A stretch of DNA of 64,000 bases, from assembly GCA_048262455.1 (NCBI GenBank), contig JBLXFD010000002.1, positions 124,001-188,000 on the forward strand, in the 5' to 3' direction. Positions within the stretch are counted from its first letter, which is position 1. Every line of letters starts with the position of its first letter. Source of the stretch: Psychromarinibacter sp048262455. Lineage in GTDB: Bacteria > Pseudomonadota > Alphaproteobacteria > Rhodobacterales > Rhodobacteraceae. Below the pieces are notes generated by a model. The model searched no databases, was not told the origin of the DNA, and worked only from the letters and a program-made list of their open reading frames with translations. This document shows, piece by piece, positions 24,820-33,043 of the stretch. The position numbers and the translations under genes were made by a program.

Positions 24820-25806
24820 ATGCCTGAGCAGTTGCTGTTCGCGATGGAGGTCACGCTGAACGGCCTGATGGCCGGGGTGCTGTACGCGCTGGTCGCGCTG
24901 GGTTTCGTGCTGATCTACAAGGCCAGCGGCATCTTCAACTACGCCCAGGGCGTGATGGCGCTGTTCGCGGCGCTGACGCTGGTGGGGGTGATGGAGGGGC
25001 AGGTGCCCTTCGCGCACCTGATCAACACCGTCTTCGGCACCGACATCCACCATTTCGGCTGGCACGTTCCGGCGCTGGCGGCGATCGGGCTGACCATGCT
25101 GGTGATGATCGCGCTGGCCTGGGCGGTGAACCGCTTCATCTTCCGCTACCTCGTCAACCAGGAACCGATCATCCTCTTCATGGCCACCATCGGGCTGGCC
25201 TACTTCCTGGAAGGCTTCGGCGACATGATGTGGGGGTCCGAGATCAAGACCCTGAACGTGGGCCTGCCGCAGGGCATCAACCTGTGGATCGACGAGACCA
25301 CCTTCGAGGCCTTCGGCTACGGGTTCTTCATCGACAACCTCGACATCGCCGCCACCATCGTCGCGGCGCTGCTGGTGGCGGGGCTGGTGGTCTTCTCGCA
25401 ATACACCAAGCAGGGCCGGGCCCTGCGCGCGGTGGCAGACGATCACCAGGCGGCGCTGTCGGTGGGGATCTCGCTGCATTTCATCTGGGTGCTGGTCTGG
25501 TCGGTCGCCGGCTTCGTCGCGCTGGTGGCGGGGGTGATGTGGGGCGCCAAGTCGGGGGTGCAGTTCTCGCTGAGCCTGATCGCGCTGAAGGCGCTGCCGG
25601 TGCTGATGCTGGGCGGCTTTACCTCGATCCCCGGCGCCATCGTGGGCGGGTTGATCATCGGGGTCGGCGAGAAGCTGTTCGAGTTCCTGGTGGGCCCGGC
25701 GCTGGGCGGGGCCACGGAGAACTGGTTCGCCTACGTGCTGGCGCTGCTGTTCCTGGTGTTCCGGCCGCAGGGCCTGTTCGGGGAGAAGATCATTGAGAGG
25801 GTGTGA
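24820..25806 (+). CDS. Branched-chain-type ABC transporter permease (LivH-like)
   Basis: A 328-residue inner-membrane permease with about eight hydrophobic segments. Typical LivH features: the start LFAMEVTLNGLMAGVLYALV, LGFVLIYKASGIFNYAQGVM, and the cytoplasmic coupling loop with TKQGRALRAVADDHQAALSV (about 190-212). It forms the channel with the LivM-like protein encoded just downstream. It follows the ATPase gene by 38 bases. Confidence 0.92.
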   Translation: MPEQLLFAMEVTLNGLMAGVLYALVALGFVLIYKASGIFNYAQGVMALFAALTLVGVMEGQVPFAHLINTVFGTDIHHFGWHVPALAAIGLTMLVMIALAWAVNRFIFRYLVNQEPIILFMATIGLAYFLEGFGDMMWGSEIKTLNVGLPQGINLWIDETTFEAFGYGFFIDNLDIAATIVAALLVAGLVVFSQYTKQGRALRAVADDHQAALSVGISLHFIWVLVWSVAGFVALVAGVMWGAKSGVQFSLSLIALKALPVLMLGGFTSIPGAIVGGLIIGVGEKLFEFLVGPALGGATENWFAYVLALLFLVFRPQGLFGEKIIERV

Positions 25807-25812
25807 GGCGAC

Positions 25813-26199
25813 ATGAGCCACCGCGCGCGTATCGGCGTGGTCTGCATCGACTGCCAGACCGAGGATCTTGGGCCGGCGACCGCCTTCTGGTCGGCGATGC
25901 TGGGGATGGAGGGGCAGGTGGATGCCGACGGCAGGTACACCACCTTCGACGGTCACGAGGGCCGGCCGCGGGTGCTGCTGCAGGCGGTGGACCACGCGCC
26001 CCGGGTGCACCTGGACATCGAGACCGACGACCAGGAGGCGGAATGCGTGCGGCTGACCTCGCTGGGCGCCAAGGAGGTGGCGCGGCTGAAGGGCTGGATC
26101 GTGATGGAGGCGCCGACCGGCCACCGTTTCTGCCTGGTCAAGCCGCAGGGCGACGACTTTCCCGGGGACGGGACCCTTGAAGCGAAGGAATTCGGATAG
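25813..26199 (+). CDS. VOC family protein (glyoxalase-like) within the ABC locus
   Basis: A 128-residue single-module vicinal-oxygen-chelate protein. Seen: the N-terminal VVCIDCQTEDLGPATAFWSA with GMEG, a central RVLLQAVDHAPRVHLDIETD strand pair in which His could be a metal ligand, and the C-terminal WIVMEAPTGHRFCLVKPQ, the usual end of the glyoxalase fold. It could be an isomerase, dioxygenase or ligand-binding protein; the reaction is not determinable. The gene lies six bases after the LivH-like gene and its stop abuts the start of the LivM-like gene, so it is translationally embedded in the transporter. Confidence 0.82.
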   Translation: MSHRARIGVVCIDCQTEDLGPATAFWSAMLGMEGQVDADGRYTTFDGHEGRPRVLLQAVDHAPRVHLDIETDDQEAECVRLTSLGAKEVARLKGWIVMEAPTGHRFCLVKPQGDDFPGDGTLEAKEFG

Positions 26200-27276
26200 A
26201 TGATCTACCGCGAGGCCGGCGAATTCCGCACCTCCTACCAGCAGGACGGGCAGACCTTTCCCATCGCCATCGAGCGCTACGGCTACTGGGCGGTGCTGGC
26301 GGTGGCCTTCCTGGTGGTGCCCTTCGTCATAAACGACTACTGGGTCAACGCCATCTTCCTGCCCTTCCTGATCTACGCCATTGCGGCGCTGGGGCTGAAC
26401 ATCCTGACCGGCTACTGCGGGCAGGTGAGCCTTGGCACCGGCGGGTTCATGGCGGTGGGGGCCTATGCCGTCTACAAGCTGATGACCGCCTTTCCCGACG
26501 TGAACATCCTGTTCCACGTCATCATCGCGGGGTTCATCACCGCCGGGGTGGGGGTGCTGTTCGGCCTGCCGAGCCTGCGGATCAAGGGGTTCTACCTGGC
26601 GGTGGCGACGCTGGCGGCGCAGTTCTTCCTTGTCTGGCTGTTCAACCGGGTGCCGTGGTTCTACAACTACTCCGCCTCCGGGCAGATCAGCGCGCCCGAG
26701 CGGACCTTGTTCGGCGTCAACATCACCGGCCCCAGCACCGATGCCTGGGCCACCTACCTGTTCTGCCTGGTCTTCGCGGTGGTGCTGGCCTGGGTGGCGC
26801 GGAACCTGACGCGCGGGCAGATGGGTCGGCGCTGGATGGCGATCCGCGACATGGACATCGCCGCGGAGATCATCGGGGTGAACCCGCTGACGGCCAAGCT
26901 TTCGGCCTTCGCGGTGTCGTCCTTCTTCGTGGGGGTGGCCGGGGCGCTGTTCTTCGCGGTCTACCTTGGCGCGGTCGAGGTGGGCGAGGTCTTCGGCATC
27001 CAGAAGTCGTTCCTGGTGTTGTTCATGATCATCATCGGCGGGCTGGGCAGCATCTTCGGCAGCTTCGCCGGCGCCGCCTTCATGGTGCTGCTGCCGGTGC
27101 TGCTGAAGAACATCCTGGTGGGCCAGTTCGGCTGGGCCACCGACCTGGCCGCGCACCTGGAATTCATGATCGTCGGCGCGCTGATCGTGATCTTCCTGAT
27201 CGCAGAGCCGCACGGGATCGCGCAGCTCTGGCGCGTCTTCAAGGAGAAACTGAGGCTGTGGCCCTACCCCTACTGA
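26200..27276 (+). CDS. Branched-chain-type ABC transporter permease (LivM-like)
   Basis: A 358-residue permease with about nine to ten hydrophobic segments. It carries the LivM hallmarks ALGLNILTGYCGQVSLGTGG (about 65-84), SLRIKGFYLAVATLAAQFF and the coupling region GRRWMAIRDMDIAAEIIGVN. The ATG is directly after the TAG of the VOC gene. It pairs with the LivH-like protein. Confidence 0.92.
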   Translation: MIYREAGEFRTSYQQDGQTFPIAIERYGYWAVLAVAFLVVPFVINDYWVNAIFLPFLIYAIAALGLNILTGYCGQVSLGTGGFMAVGAYAVYKLMTAFPDVNILFHVIIAGFITAGVGVLFGLPSLRIKGFYLAVATLAAQFFLVWLFNRVPWFYNYSASGQISAPERTLFGVNITGPSTDAWATYLFCLVFAVVLAWVARNLTRGQMGRRWMAIRDMDIAAEIIGVNPLTAKLSAFAVSSFFVGVAGALFFAVYLGAVEVGEVFGIQKSFLVLFMIIIGGLGSIFGSFAGAAFMVLLPVLLKNILVGQFGWATDLAAHLEFMIVGALIVIFLIAEPHGIAQLWRVFKEKLRLWPYPY

Positions 27277-27343
27277 GGCCACGCAACGAGCGCCGGCGAA
27301 CCGGCGCCAGAAACTGGACCAAACCAACGGGAGGAAACGACAC

Positions 27344-28636
27344 ATGAAACTGAGACTGGCAACCATGGCGCTGGCGGGCATGATGGCCGCGGCGCCGGCG
27401 ATGGCGGAACTGGTGTTCCCCTCGCTGAGCTACCGCACCGGGCCCTATGCCGCCAACGGCATCCCCTTCGCGGACGGCTATCAGGACTACTTCAAGCTGC
27501 TGAACGAGCGCGACGGCGGCATCGGCGGAGAGCCGATCCGCGTGGTGGAGTGCGAGACCGGCTACAACACCGAGAAGGGGGTGGAGTGCTATGAATCCAC
27601 CAAGGGCGAGGGCTCTCTGGCCTATGCGCCCCTGTCCACGGGCATCACCTACCAGCTGATCCCCAAGGCCAGCGCCGACGGCATCCCGATGCACACCATG
27701 GGCTACGGGCGCACCTCGGCCAAGGACGGCAAGACCTTCGAGTGGATCTTCAACTATCCCGCCAACTACTGGGACGGCGCCTCTATCGCGGTGAAGCACA
27801 TCATCGACGAGAACGGCGGCGACATCTCCGGCAAGAAGATCGCGCTCGTCTACCACAACTCCGCCTATGGCAAGGAGCCGATCCGCACGCTGGAGGAGCT
27901 GTCGAAGAAGCATGGGTTCGAGCTGATGCTGCTGCCGGTGGATCACCCGGGGCAGGAACAGAAAAGCCAGTGGCTGCAGATCCGCCGCGAGCGGCCGGAC
28001 TACGTGGTCATGTGGGGCTGGGGCGTGATGAACCAGGTGGCGATCCAGGAGGCCGCCAACATCCGCTTCGACATGAGCAACTTCATCGGGGTCTGGTGGT
28101 CCGGGTCCGAGAACGACGTGAAGCCGGTGGGTGAGGGCGCCGACGGCTACAAGGCGCTGAACATGCACCTGCCGGGCAGCGACTTCGCGATCTACGATGA
28201 CCTGAAGACCCACGTTTACGACAAGGGCCTTGCCTCGGGCGCCGGCGACCAGAGCGGCACCGTGCTGTACAACCGGGGTCTCTACAACGCGATGATCCTC
28301 GCCGAGGCGGCGCGCACCGCCCAGGAGATCCACGGCGTCACCGCCATCACCCCCGCGCAGATGCGCGACGGGATGGAGGCGCTGGACATGTCCGAGGCGA
28401 AGATGGCCGAGCTGGGGCTGGCGGGCTTCGGCCCCGCCTTCAAGGCCAGCTGCGACAACCACGGCGGCGACGGGCTTGCCATCGTGCAGCAGTGGAACGC
28501 CTCTGAAGGCACCTGGACGCAGATCAGCGATTACATCGAGTCGGACAAGGACGTGATCAACCCGCTGGTCGAGGAAGACGCCACCGCCTACGCCAGCGAG
28601 AACAACATCTCCCTGCGCGACTGCGCGGCCAAGTAA
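27344..28636 (+). CDS. ABC transporter substrate-binding protein, leucine-binding fold
   Basis: A 430-residue periplasmic binding protein. Signal peptide MKLRLATMALAGMMAAAPAMA, then the two-lobe type I fold: GIPFADGYQDYFKLLNERDGG near the start, RVVECETGYNTEKGVECYES, and DISGKKIALVYHNSAYGKEP in the hinge region. This subfamily usually goes with CoA-ligase-containing importers thought to take up fatty or aromatic acids; that is inference. GGAGG lies about eight bases before the ATG. Confidence 0.92.
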   Translation: MKLRLATMALAGMMAAAPAMAELVFPSLSYRTGPYAANGIPFADGYQDYFKLLNERDGGIGGEPIRVVECETGYNTEKGVECYESTKGEGSLAYAPLSTGITYQLIPKASADGIPMHTMGYGRTSAKDGKTFEWIFNYPANYWDGASIAVKHIIDENGGDISGKKIALVYHNSAYGKEPIRTLEELSKKHGFELMLLPVDHPGQEQKSQWLQIRRERPDYVVMWGWGVMNQVAIQEAANIRFDMSNFIGVWWSGSENDVKPVGEGADGYKALNMHLPGSDFAIYDDLKTHVYDKGLASGAGDQSGTVLYNRGLYNAMILAEAARTAQEIHGVTAITPAQMRDGMEALDMSEAKMAELGLAGFGPAFKASCDNHGGDGLAIVQQWNASEGTWTQISDYIESDKDVINPLVEEDATAYASENNISLRDCAAK

Positions 28637-28689
28637 GACAGCGGCCGGGGCCCCCGCGGCCCCGGCCACCTACCGCAGGCGAGGACCGC

Positions 28690-29541
28690 ATGAGCCAGGC
28701 AGAGACATTCGACGCCCCCGTGGACGACCCCGAGGCCGGCACGCCGCTGCTGGAGGTCAACAACATCGAGGTGATCTACAACCACGTGATCCTGGTGCTG
28801 AAGGGCGTGTCGCTGGCCGTTCCCAAGGGCGGGATCACCGCCCTGCTGGGGGGCAACGGGGCGGGCAAGACCACGACGCTGAAGGCGATTTCCAACCTGC
28901 TGCGGTCCGAGCGCGGCGAGGTCACCAAGGGCTCCATCCGCTACCGCGGCGACCGCGTGCAGGACCTGACGCCCACCGACATGGTGCGGCGCGGGGTGGT
29001 GCAGGTGATGGAGGGCCGGCACTGTTTCGAGCACCTGACCGTGGAAGAGAACCTGATGACCGGCGCCTATACCCGGCGCGACGGGGCGGCGAAGGTCGCG
29101 CAGGATCTCGACCTCGTCTATTCCTATTTCCCCCGCCTGAAGGAACGCCGCCGCAGCCAGGCCGGCTATACCTCTGGCGGCGAGCAGCAGATGTGCGCCA
29201 TCGGCCGCGCGCTGATGTCCCGGCCCGAGACGATCCTGCTGGACGAGCCTTCCATGGGCCTCGCCCCGCAGCTGGTCGAGGAGATCTTCGGCATCGTGAA
29301 GGGGCTGAACGAGAACGAGGGCGTGTCCTTCCTGCTGGCAGAGCAGAACACGAACGTCGCGCTGCGCTTCGCCCACTACGGCTACATCCTCGAAAGCGGG
29401 CGCGTCGTGATGGACGGGCCGGCGGCGGACCTGCGCGAGAACCCGGACGTGAAGGAATTCTACCTCGGGGTGTCCGAGGAGGGCCGCAGGTCGTTCCGCG
29501 ACGTGCGCAGCTACCGCCGGCGCAAGCGCTGGCTGAGCTGA
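28690..29541 (+). CDS. Branched-chain-type ABC transporter ATP-binding protein (LivF-like)
   Basis: The second ATPase of the importer, 283 residues. A roughly 20-residue acidic N-terminal extension precedes LLEVNNIEVIYNHVILVLKG. Walker A GGNGAGKTT at about 54-62, signature YTSGGEQQMCAIGRAL, Walker B ETILLDEPSMGLAPQLVEEI and switch FLLAEQNTNVALRFAHYGYI. The C-terminus is extended and basic (RSYRRRKRW). It lies 53 bases after the binding-protein gene. Confidence 0.92.
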   Translation: MSQAETFDAPVDDPEAGTPLLEVNNIEVIYNHVILVLKGVSLAVPKGGITALLGGNGAGKTTTLKAISNLLRSERGEVTKGSIRYRGDRVQDLTPTDMVRRGVVQVMEGRHCFEHLTVEENLMTGAYTRRDGAAKVAQDLDLVYSYFPRLKERRRSQAGYTSGGEQQMCAIGRALMSRPETILLDEPSMGLAPQLVEEIFGIVKGLNENEGVSFLLAEQNTNVALRFAHYGYILESGRVVMDGPAADLRENPDVKEFYLGVSEEGRRSFRDVRSYRRRKRWLS

Positions 29542-29611
29542 GGGCGCCGCTGGCCGGGGCTTGGCGCGGCCCCTCCGCCCCGGCATACATGGGGGCAGGA
29601 GAGGAGACCGC

Positions 29612-30844
29612 ATGACCTTCTACCACGACGAGGCCGAAACCCGGTCCGCCGACGCCCGCGCCGCGGCGCTGGCCGAAGCCCTGCCGCGGCAGGTTGCCCA
29701 CGCCAAGGCGCAGGCGCCGGGCATGGCGGCGCTGCTGGAGGGGGTGGACCCGGCGCAGGTGACCGACCTCGCCGCGCTGGCCCGCCTGCCGGTGCTGCGC
29801 AAGTCGGCGCTGGGCGCGGCGCAGGCCTCTGCGCCGCCGTTCGGCGGCTTCTCGGCATTGGGCGCGTCGCAGGTGGAGCACGTGTTCCAGTCCCCCGGTC
29901 CGATCTACGAGCCGGGGCGCACCACCCCCGACTGGTGGCGGCTGGCCCGGTTCCTGCACGCGGTGAACATCGGGCCGGGCGACATCGTGCAGAACTGCTT
30001 TTCCTACCACATGACCCCCGCCGGCATGATGTTCGAAAGCGCCGCGCGCGCGGTGGGCGCAAGTGTCTTTCCCGCCGGCACCGGCCAGACCGAGCTGCAG
30101 GCCCGCGCCGCCCGCGACCTAGGCGTCACCGCCTATGCCGGCACGCCGGACTACCTGAAGGTGATCCTCGACAAGGCGGACGAGCTGGGCCTGACGCTGG
30201 GCATCACCCGCGCCGCGGTCTCTGGCGGGGCGCTGTTTCCCTCGTTGCGGCAGGAGTACGCGGATCGCGGCATCCGCTGCCTCCAGTGCTACGCCACCGC
30301 CGACCTCGGCCACATCGCCTACGAAAGCGAGGCGATGGAGGGGATGATCGTGGACGAGGGCGTGCTGGTGGAGATCGTGCGCCCCGGCACCGGCGATCCG
30401 GTGGCGGAGGGCGAGGTGGGCGAGGTGGTGGTCACCACGCTGAACCCCGACTACCCGCTGATCCGCTTCGCCACCGGCGACCTGTCGGCCGTTATGCCCG
30501 GCACCAGCCCCTGCGGGCGCACTAACATGCGCATCAAGGGATGGATGGGCCGCGCCGACCAGACCGCCAAGATCAAGGGCATGTTCGTGCGCCCCGAGCA
30601 GGTGGCGGACCTCGTGGCGCGTCACCCCGAGATCGCCCGCGCCCGCGTCACCGTCACCCGCGAGGGCGAGCAGGACGCGATGGCCGTGCAGCTTGAAACC
30701 ACCGCCACCGACCCCGCCCCTTATGAGCGGAGCCTTGCCGAGGTTCTGAAACTGAAGGGGCAGGTGGAGCTTGTGGCGGTTGGGAGCCTTCCCAATGATG
30801 GTAAGGTGATCGACGACCGGCGGGACTACGGCAAGCCCGCGTGA
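29612..30844 (+). CDS. Phenylacetate-CoA ligase-like protein with an atypical P-loop
   Basis: A 410-residue member of the PaaK family (length near the usual 430). ATG 29612 has GAGGAG upstream. Typical features are the N-terminal ALARLPVLRKSALGAAQ, GAVSGGALFPSLR-type central part (about 200-215), YGTADLG-equivalent CYATADLGHIAYESEA, and GEVVVTTLNPDYPLIRFATG followed by DLSA. The ATP-binding SSGTTGxPT loop is not recognisable: the matching place reads VFQSPGPIYEPGR (about 91-103). It may use a divergent loop or have another role. It is the last gene of the import locus. Confidence 0.82.
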   Translation: MTFYHDEAETRSADARAAALAEALPRQVAHAKAQAPGMAALLEGVDPAQVTDLAALARLPVLRKSALGAAQASAPPFGGFSALGASQVEHVFQSPGPIYEPGRTTPDWWRLARFLHAVNIGPGDIVQNCFSYHMTPAGMMFESAARAVGASVFPAGTGQTELQARAARDLGVTAYAGTPDYLKVILDKADELGLTLGITRAAVSGGALFPSLRQEYADRGIRCLQCYATADLGHIAYESEAMEGMIVDEGVLVEIVRPGTGDPVAEGEVGEVVVTTLNPDYPLIRFATGDLSAVMPGTSPCGRTNMRIKGWMGRADQTAKIKGMFVRPEQVADLVARHPEIARARVTVTREGEQDAMAVQLETTATDPAPYERSLAEVLKLKGQVELVAVGSLPNDGKVIDDRRDYGKPA

Positions 30845-30866
30845 CCGGAACCGGAAGGAAAACGGC

Positions 30867-32522
30867 ATGATGCGAATCCTGCAACGCTGTGCGCTGGCGC
30901 TTTGCGCCGCCCTCGCGACCGCCGCCGCGGCCAAGGCCGAGAACGTGGCGCTGATCGTCGCGCAGGAGAACTACCAGCACTATCCCCGCACCGACCCCGA
31001 CGCGATCCTCGCGCTGGCGCCCCGGCTGCGGCAGGCCGGGTTCCGTACCATCGTGGTGCGCAACCTGAACGCCTCCGCGCTGGCAGAGCGGATGCCGGAG
31101 ATCATGGAGCAGCTGGTGGACGCAGAGCGGTTCCTGGTGGTCACCTCGGGCTATTACGCGCGGCTGGGCAATACCAGCTGGCTGACCACCACCGACGCCA
31201 ACCGCCCCGGGTCCTTCGTGATCGGCCGCTACGGGCTGTCGATGGAGGCGATCTACGACCTTGCCGCCTCGCGGCAGGGCGACGCGGTGATCGCCGCTGC
31301 CGTGCCCTCGGACCAGCCGCCCATGGGCTTCCGCCTGGATGGCGGCTTTCCCCGCGGCGGGGTGCCGAACGGTGTCACCGTGGTCAGCGGCACGCCGCGG
31401 CTGGTGGCGAACTTCGTCGCCGGTGACCTGCTGGAACCGGGGCGGGCGATCCTTGACGCCGCCCGCGCGGCGCCCGACGGGCTGGTGGTGACCGGCTACG
31501 TGCCGCGCAACCGCGCCTTCCTGCCCGCCGGCAGCGCGCCGCCGGCGCCGCCCCCTGTTACGCCCGAGGTCTCCGAACGGGCGCTGTGGCAGCAGGCGGC
31601 CTCTGCCGGCACCGTCGCGGGCTATGAACGCTACCTGCGGCGCTATCCCGACGGGCTGTTCGCCGCCCAGGCCCGCGCCCGCATCTCGGAGCTGACGCTC
31701 AGCCCCGAGGACCGCGCGCGGCGCGAGGAAGAGGCGCTGAACCTCGGCCGCGACCAGCGCCGGCGGCTGCAGGAATACCTGACCGTCCTCGGCTTCGACA
31801 CCCGCGGCATCGACGGGGTCTTCGGCCCCAACACCCGCCGTGCCGTCTCGGCCTGGCAGCGCGACATCGGCGCCAATGCCACCGGCTTCCTCAGCGCCAA
31901 CCAGGTGGCGCGGATCGAGACCCAGGGCGCCGCCCGGGCCGAGCAGCTGCGCGCCGAGGCAGAGCGGCGCCGCCGCGAGGAAGAGCGGCGCGACCGCGAC
32001 TACTGGTCCCGCACCGGCGCGCGCGGCGAGGAGGGCGGGCTGCGCGCCTACCTCGAACGCTACCCCGACGGCGTCTACGCCGACGAGGCCAAGCGCGCGC
32101 TGCGCCAGATCGACCGGGACAAGCGGCAGGTGGCCGAGGCGCAGGAGCGGGACGACTGGGACGCCGCCGTGGCTCAGGGGACGATGGAAAGCTTCCAGCA
32201 GTACCTGCGCGACTACCCCGAGGGCCGGTTCGCCGCCGAGGCCCGGGCCCGCATCACCAGCCTGAGCGAGCCGGAGACGCCGCCGGGGCTGGTGGAGGCC
32301 GCGCGGCGCGAGGAAGGCTCGTTGCGGCTGGACCCGTTCCGCGCCCGGCTGATCGAGAACCAGCTGGACAACATGGGGCTGGACCCGGGGCCGATCGACG
32401 GCAACTTCACCGAGGAAACCCGCCGTGCCCTGCGCAATTTCCAGCGCTCCACGGGCGAGCCGGTGACCGGCTACGTCACCCGCGACACCATCGTGCGGCT
32501 GCTGGTCTCGGCGCTGCCGTAA
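30867..32522 (+). CDS. Exported pseudo-caspase protein with two peptidoglycan-binding domains
   Basis: A 551-residue protein with a signal peptide (MMRILQRCALALCAALATAA). Residues about 24-170 follow the caspase/metacaspase p20 pattern: VALIVAQENYQHYP, then TDPDAILALAPRLRQAGF, then FLVVTSGYYARLGNTSWLTT where a caspase has the catalytic SGHG. The His is replaced by Tyr and no Cys occurs at the second catalytic place (VIAAAVPSD), so it should be inactive. Two PG_binding_1 repeats follow, at about 292-335 (LQEYLTVLGFDTRGIDGVFG) and about 492-545 (DNMGLDPGPIDGNFTEETRR), separated by Arg/Glu-rich helices that could form coiled coils. Probably a periplasmic wall-associated protein. The ATG lies 22 bases after the PaaK-like gene. 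Confidence 0.85.
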   Translation: MMRILQRCALALCAALATAAAAKAENVALIVAQENYQHYPRTDPDAILALAPRLRQAGFRTIVVRNLNASALAERMPEIMEQLVDAERFLVVTSGYYARLGNTSWLTTTDANRPGSFVIGRYGLSMEAIYDLAASRQGDAVIAAAVPSDQPPMGFRLDGGFPRGGVPNGVTVVSGTPRLVANFVAGDLLEPGRAILDAARAAPDGLVVTGYVPRNRAFLPAGSAPPAPPPVTPEVSERALWQQAASAGTVAGYERYLRRYPDGLFAAQARARISELTLSPEDRARREEEALNLGRDQRRRLQEYLTVLGFDTRGIDGVFGPNTRRAVSAWQRDIGANATGFLSANQVARIETQGAARAEQLRAEAERRRREEERRDRDYWSRTGARGEEGGLRAYLERYPDGVYADEAKRALRQIDRDKRQVAEAQERDDWDAAVAQGTMESFQQYLRDYPEGRFAAEARARITSLSEPETPPGLVEAARREEGSLRLDPFRARLIENQLDNMGLDPGPIDGNFTEETRRALRNFQRSTGEPVTGYVTRDTIVRLLVSALP

Positions 32523-32571
32523 CGGGGGGCGCTTCGGCGCTCCCTTGCCGGGCTGGCCGATCAGGACAAGC

Positions 32572-32601
32572 AAAAAGGCCGCCCCGAAGGGCGGCCTTTT
32601 T
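32572..32601. terminator. Bidirectional terminator between the pseudo-caspase gene and rpmJ
   Basis: AAAAAGGCCGCCC (32572-32584) CGAA GGGCGGCCTTTTT (32589-32601) is a perfect 13-base inverted repeat with a tetraloop and a T run on each strand, placed between two convergent genes. Confidence 0.95.
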
Positions 32602-32621
32602 CGCGCGAGTTGCGCGGTAGA

Positions 32622-32747
32622 TCAGCCCTGGCGGGCCTTGAACCGACGCTGAGTCTTGTTGATCACGTAGACGCGGCCTTTGCGGCGCACGACCCGGCAG
32701 TCGCGGTGCCGGTTCTTCAGCGAGCGGAGCGAGTTCCTGACTTTCAT
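32622..32747 (-). CDS. rpmJ: 50S ribosomal protein L36
   Basis: A 41-residue L36: MKVRNSLRSLKNRHRDCRVV then RRKGRVYVINKTQRRFKARQG. This is the alphaproteobacterial form lacking the CxxC...C...H zinc site; only one Cys remains. It is monocistronic, 75 bases downstream of tRNA-Val on the same strand and ends at the bidirectional terminator. Confidence 0.96.
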   Translation of the reverse strand: MKVRNSLRSLKNRHRDCRVVRRKGRVYVINKTQRRFKARQG

Positions 32748-32822
32748 CGGATCTGTCCCTGTTGCGCGGCGCCAGCGCGCCTGGTGTTTCAAACGTGACC
32801 TTCCCAAGCGGGGGAAGGCCGG

Positions 32823-32897
<75 letters not shown>

Positions 32898-33043
32898 TTA
32901 CCGTGCCGGATGCGCGCCCCGTTCCAACGAACAAGACGCGGGTCACCCCGCGCCGGTGCGGCTGCGTATAAAAGACGCGCGCGCGCTGTTCAAGGGCTTT
33001 TGACACATGCCGTCTTGCGGCATACTGGCGGCGAGGAGAGCAG

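Noticed and set aside
24757..27381. An 874-codon minus-strand frame opposite the ABC permease genes
   Set aside because: The composition (runs of His, Gln, Asp, Arg) is that of antisense to hydrophobic membrane proteins; the sense strand carries clear LivH, VOC and LivM genes.
30654..32573. A 639-codon minus-strand frame opposite the pseudo-caspase gene
   Set aside because: Antisense shadow; the sense frame has a signal peptide and two known domains and ends at a terminator.
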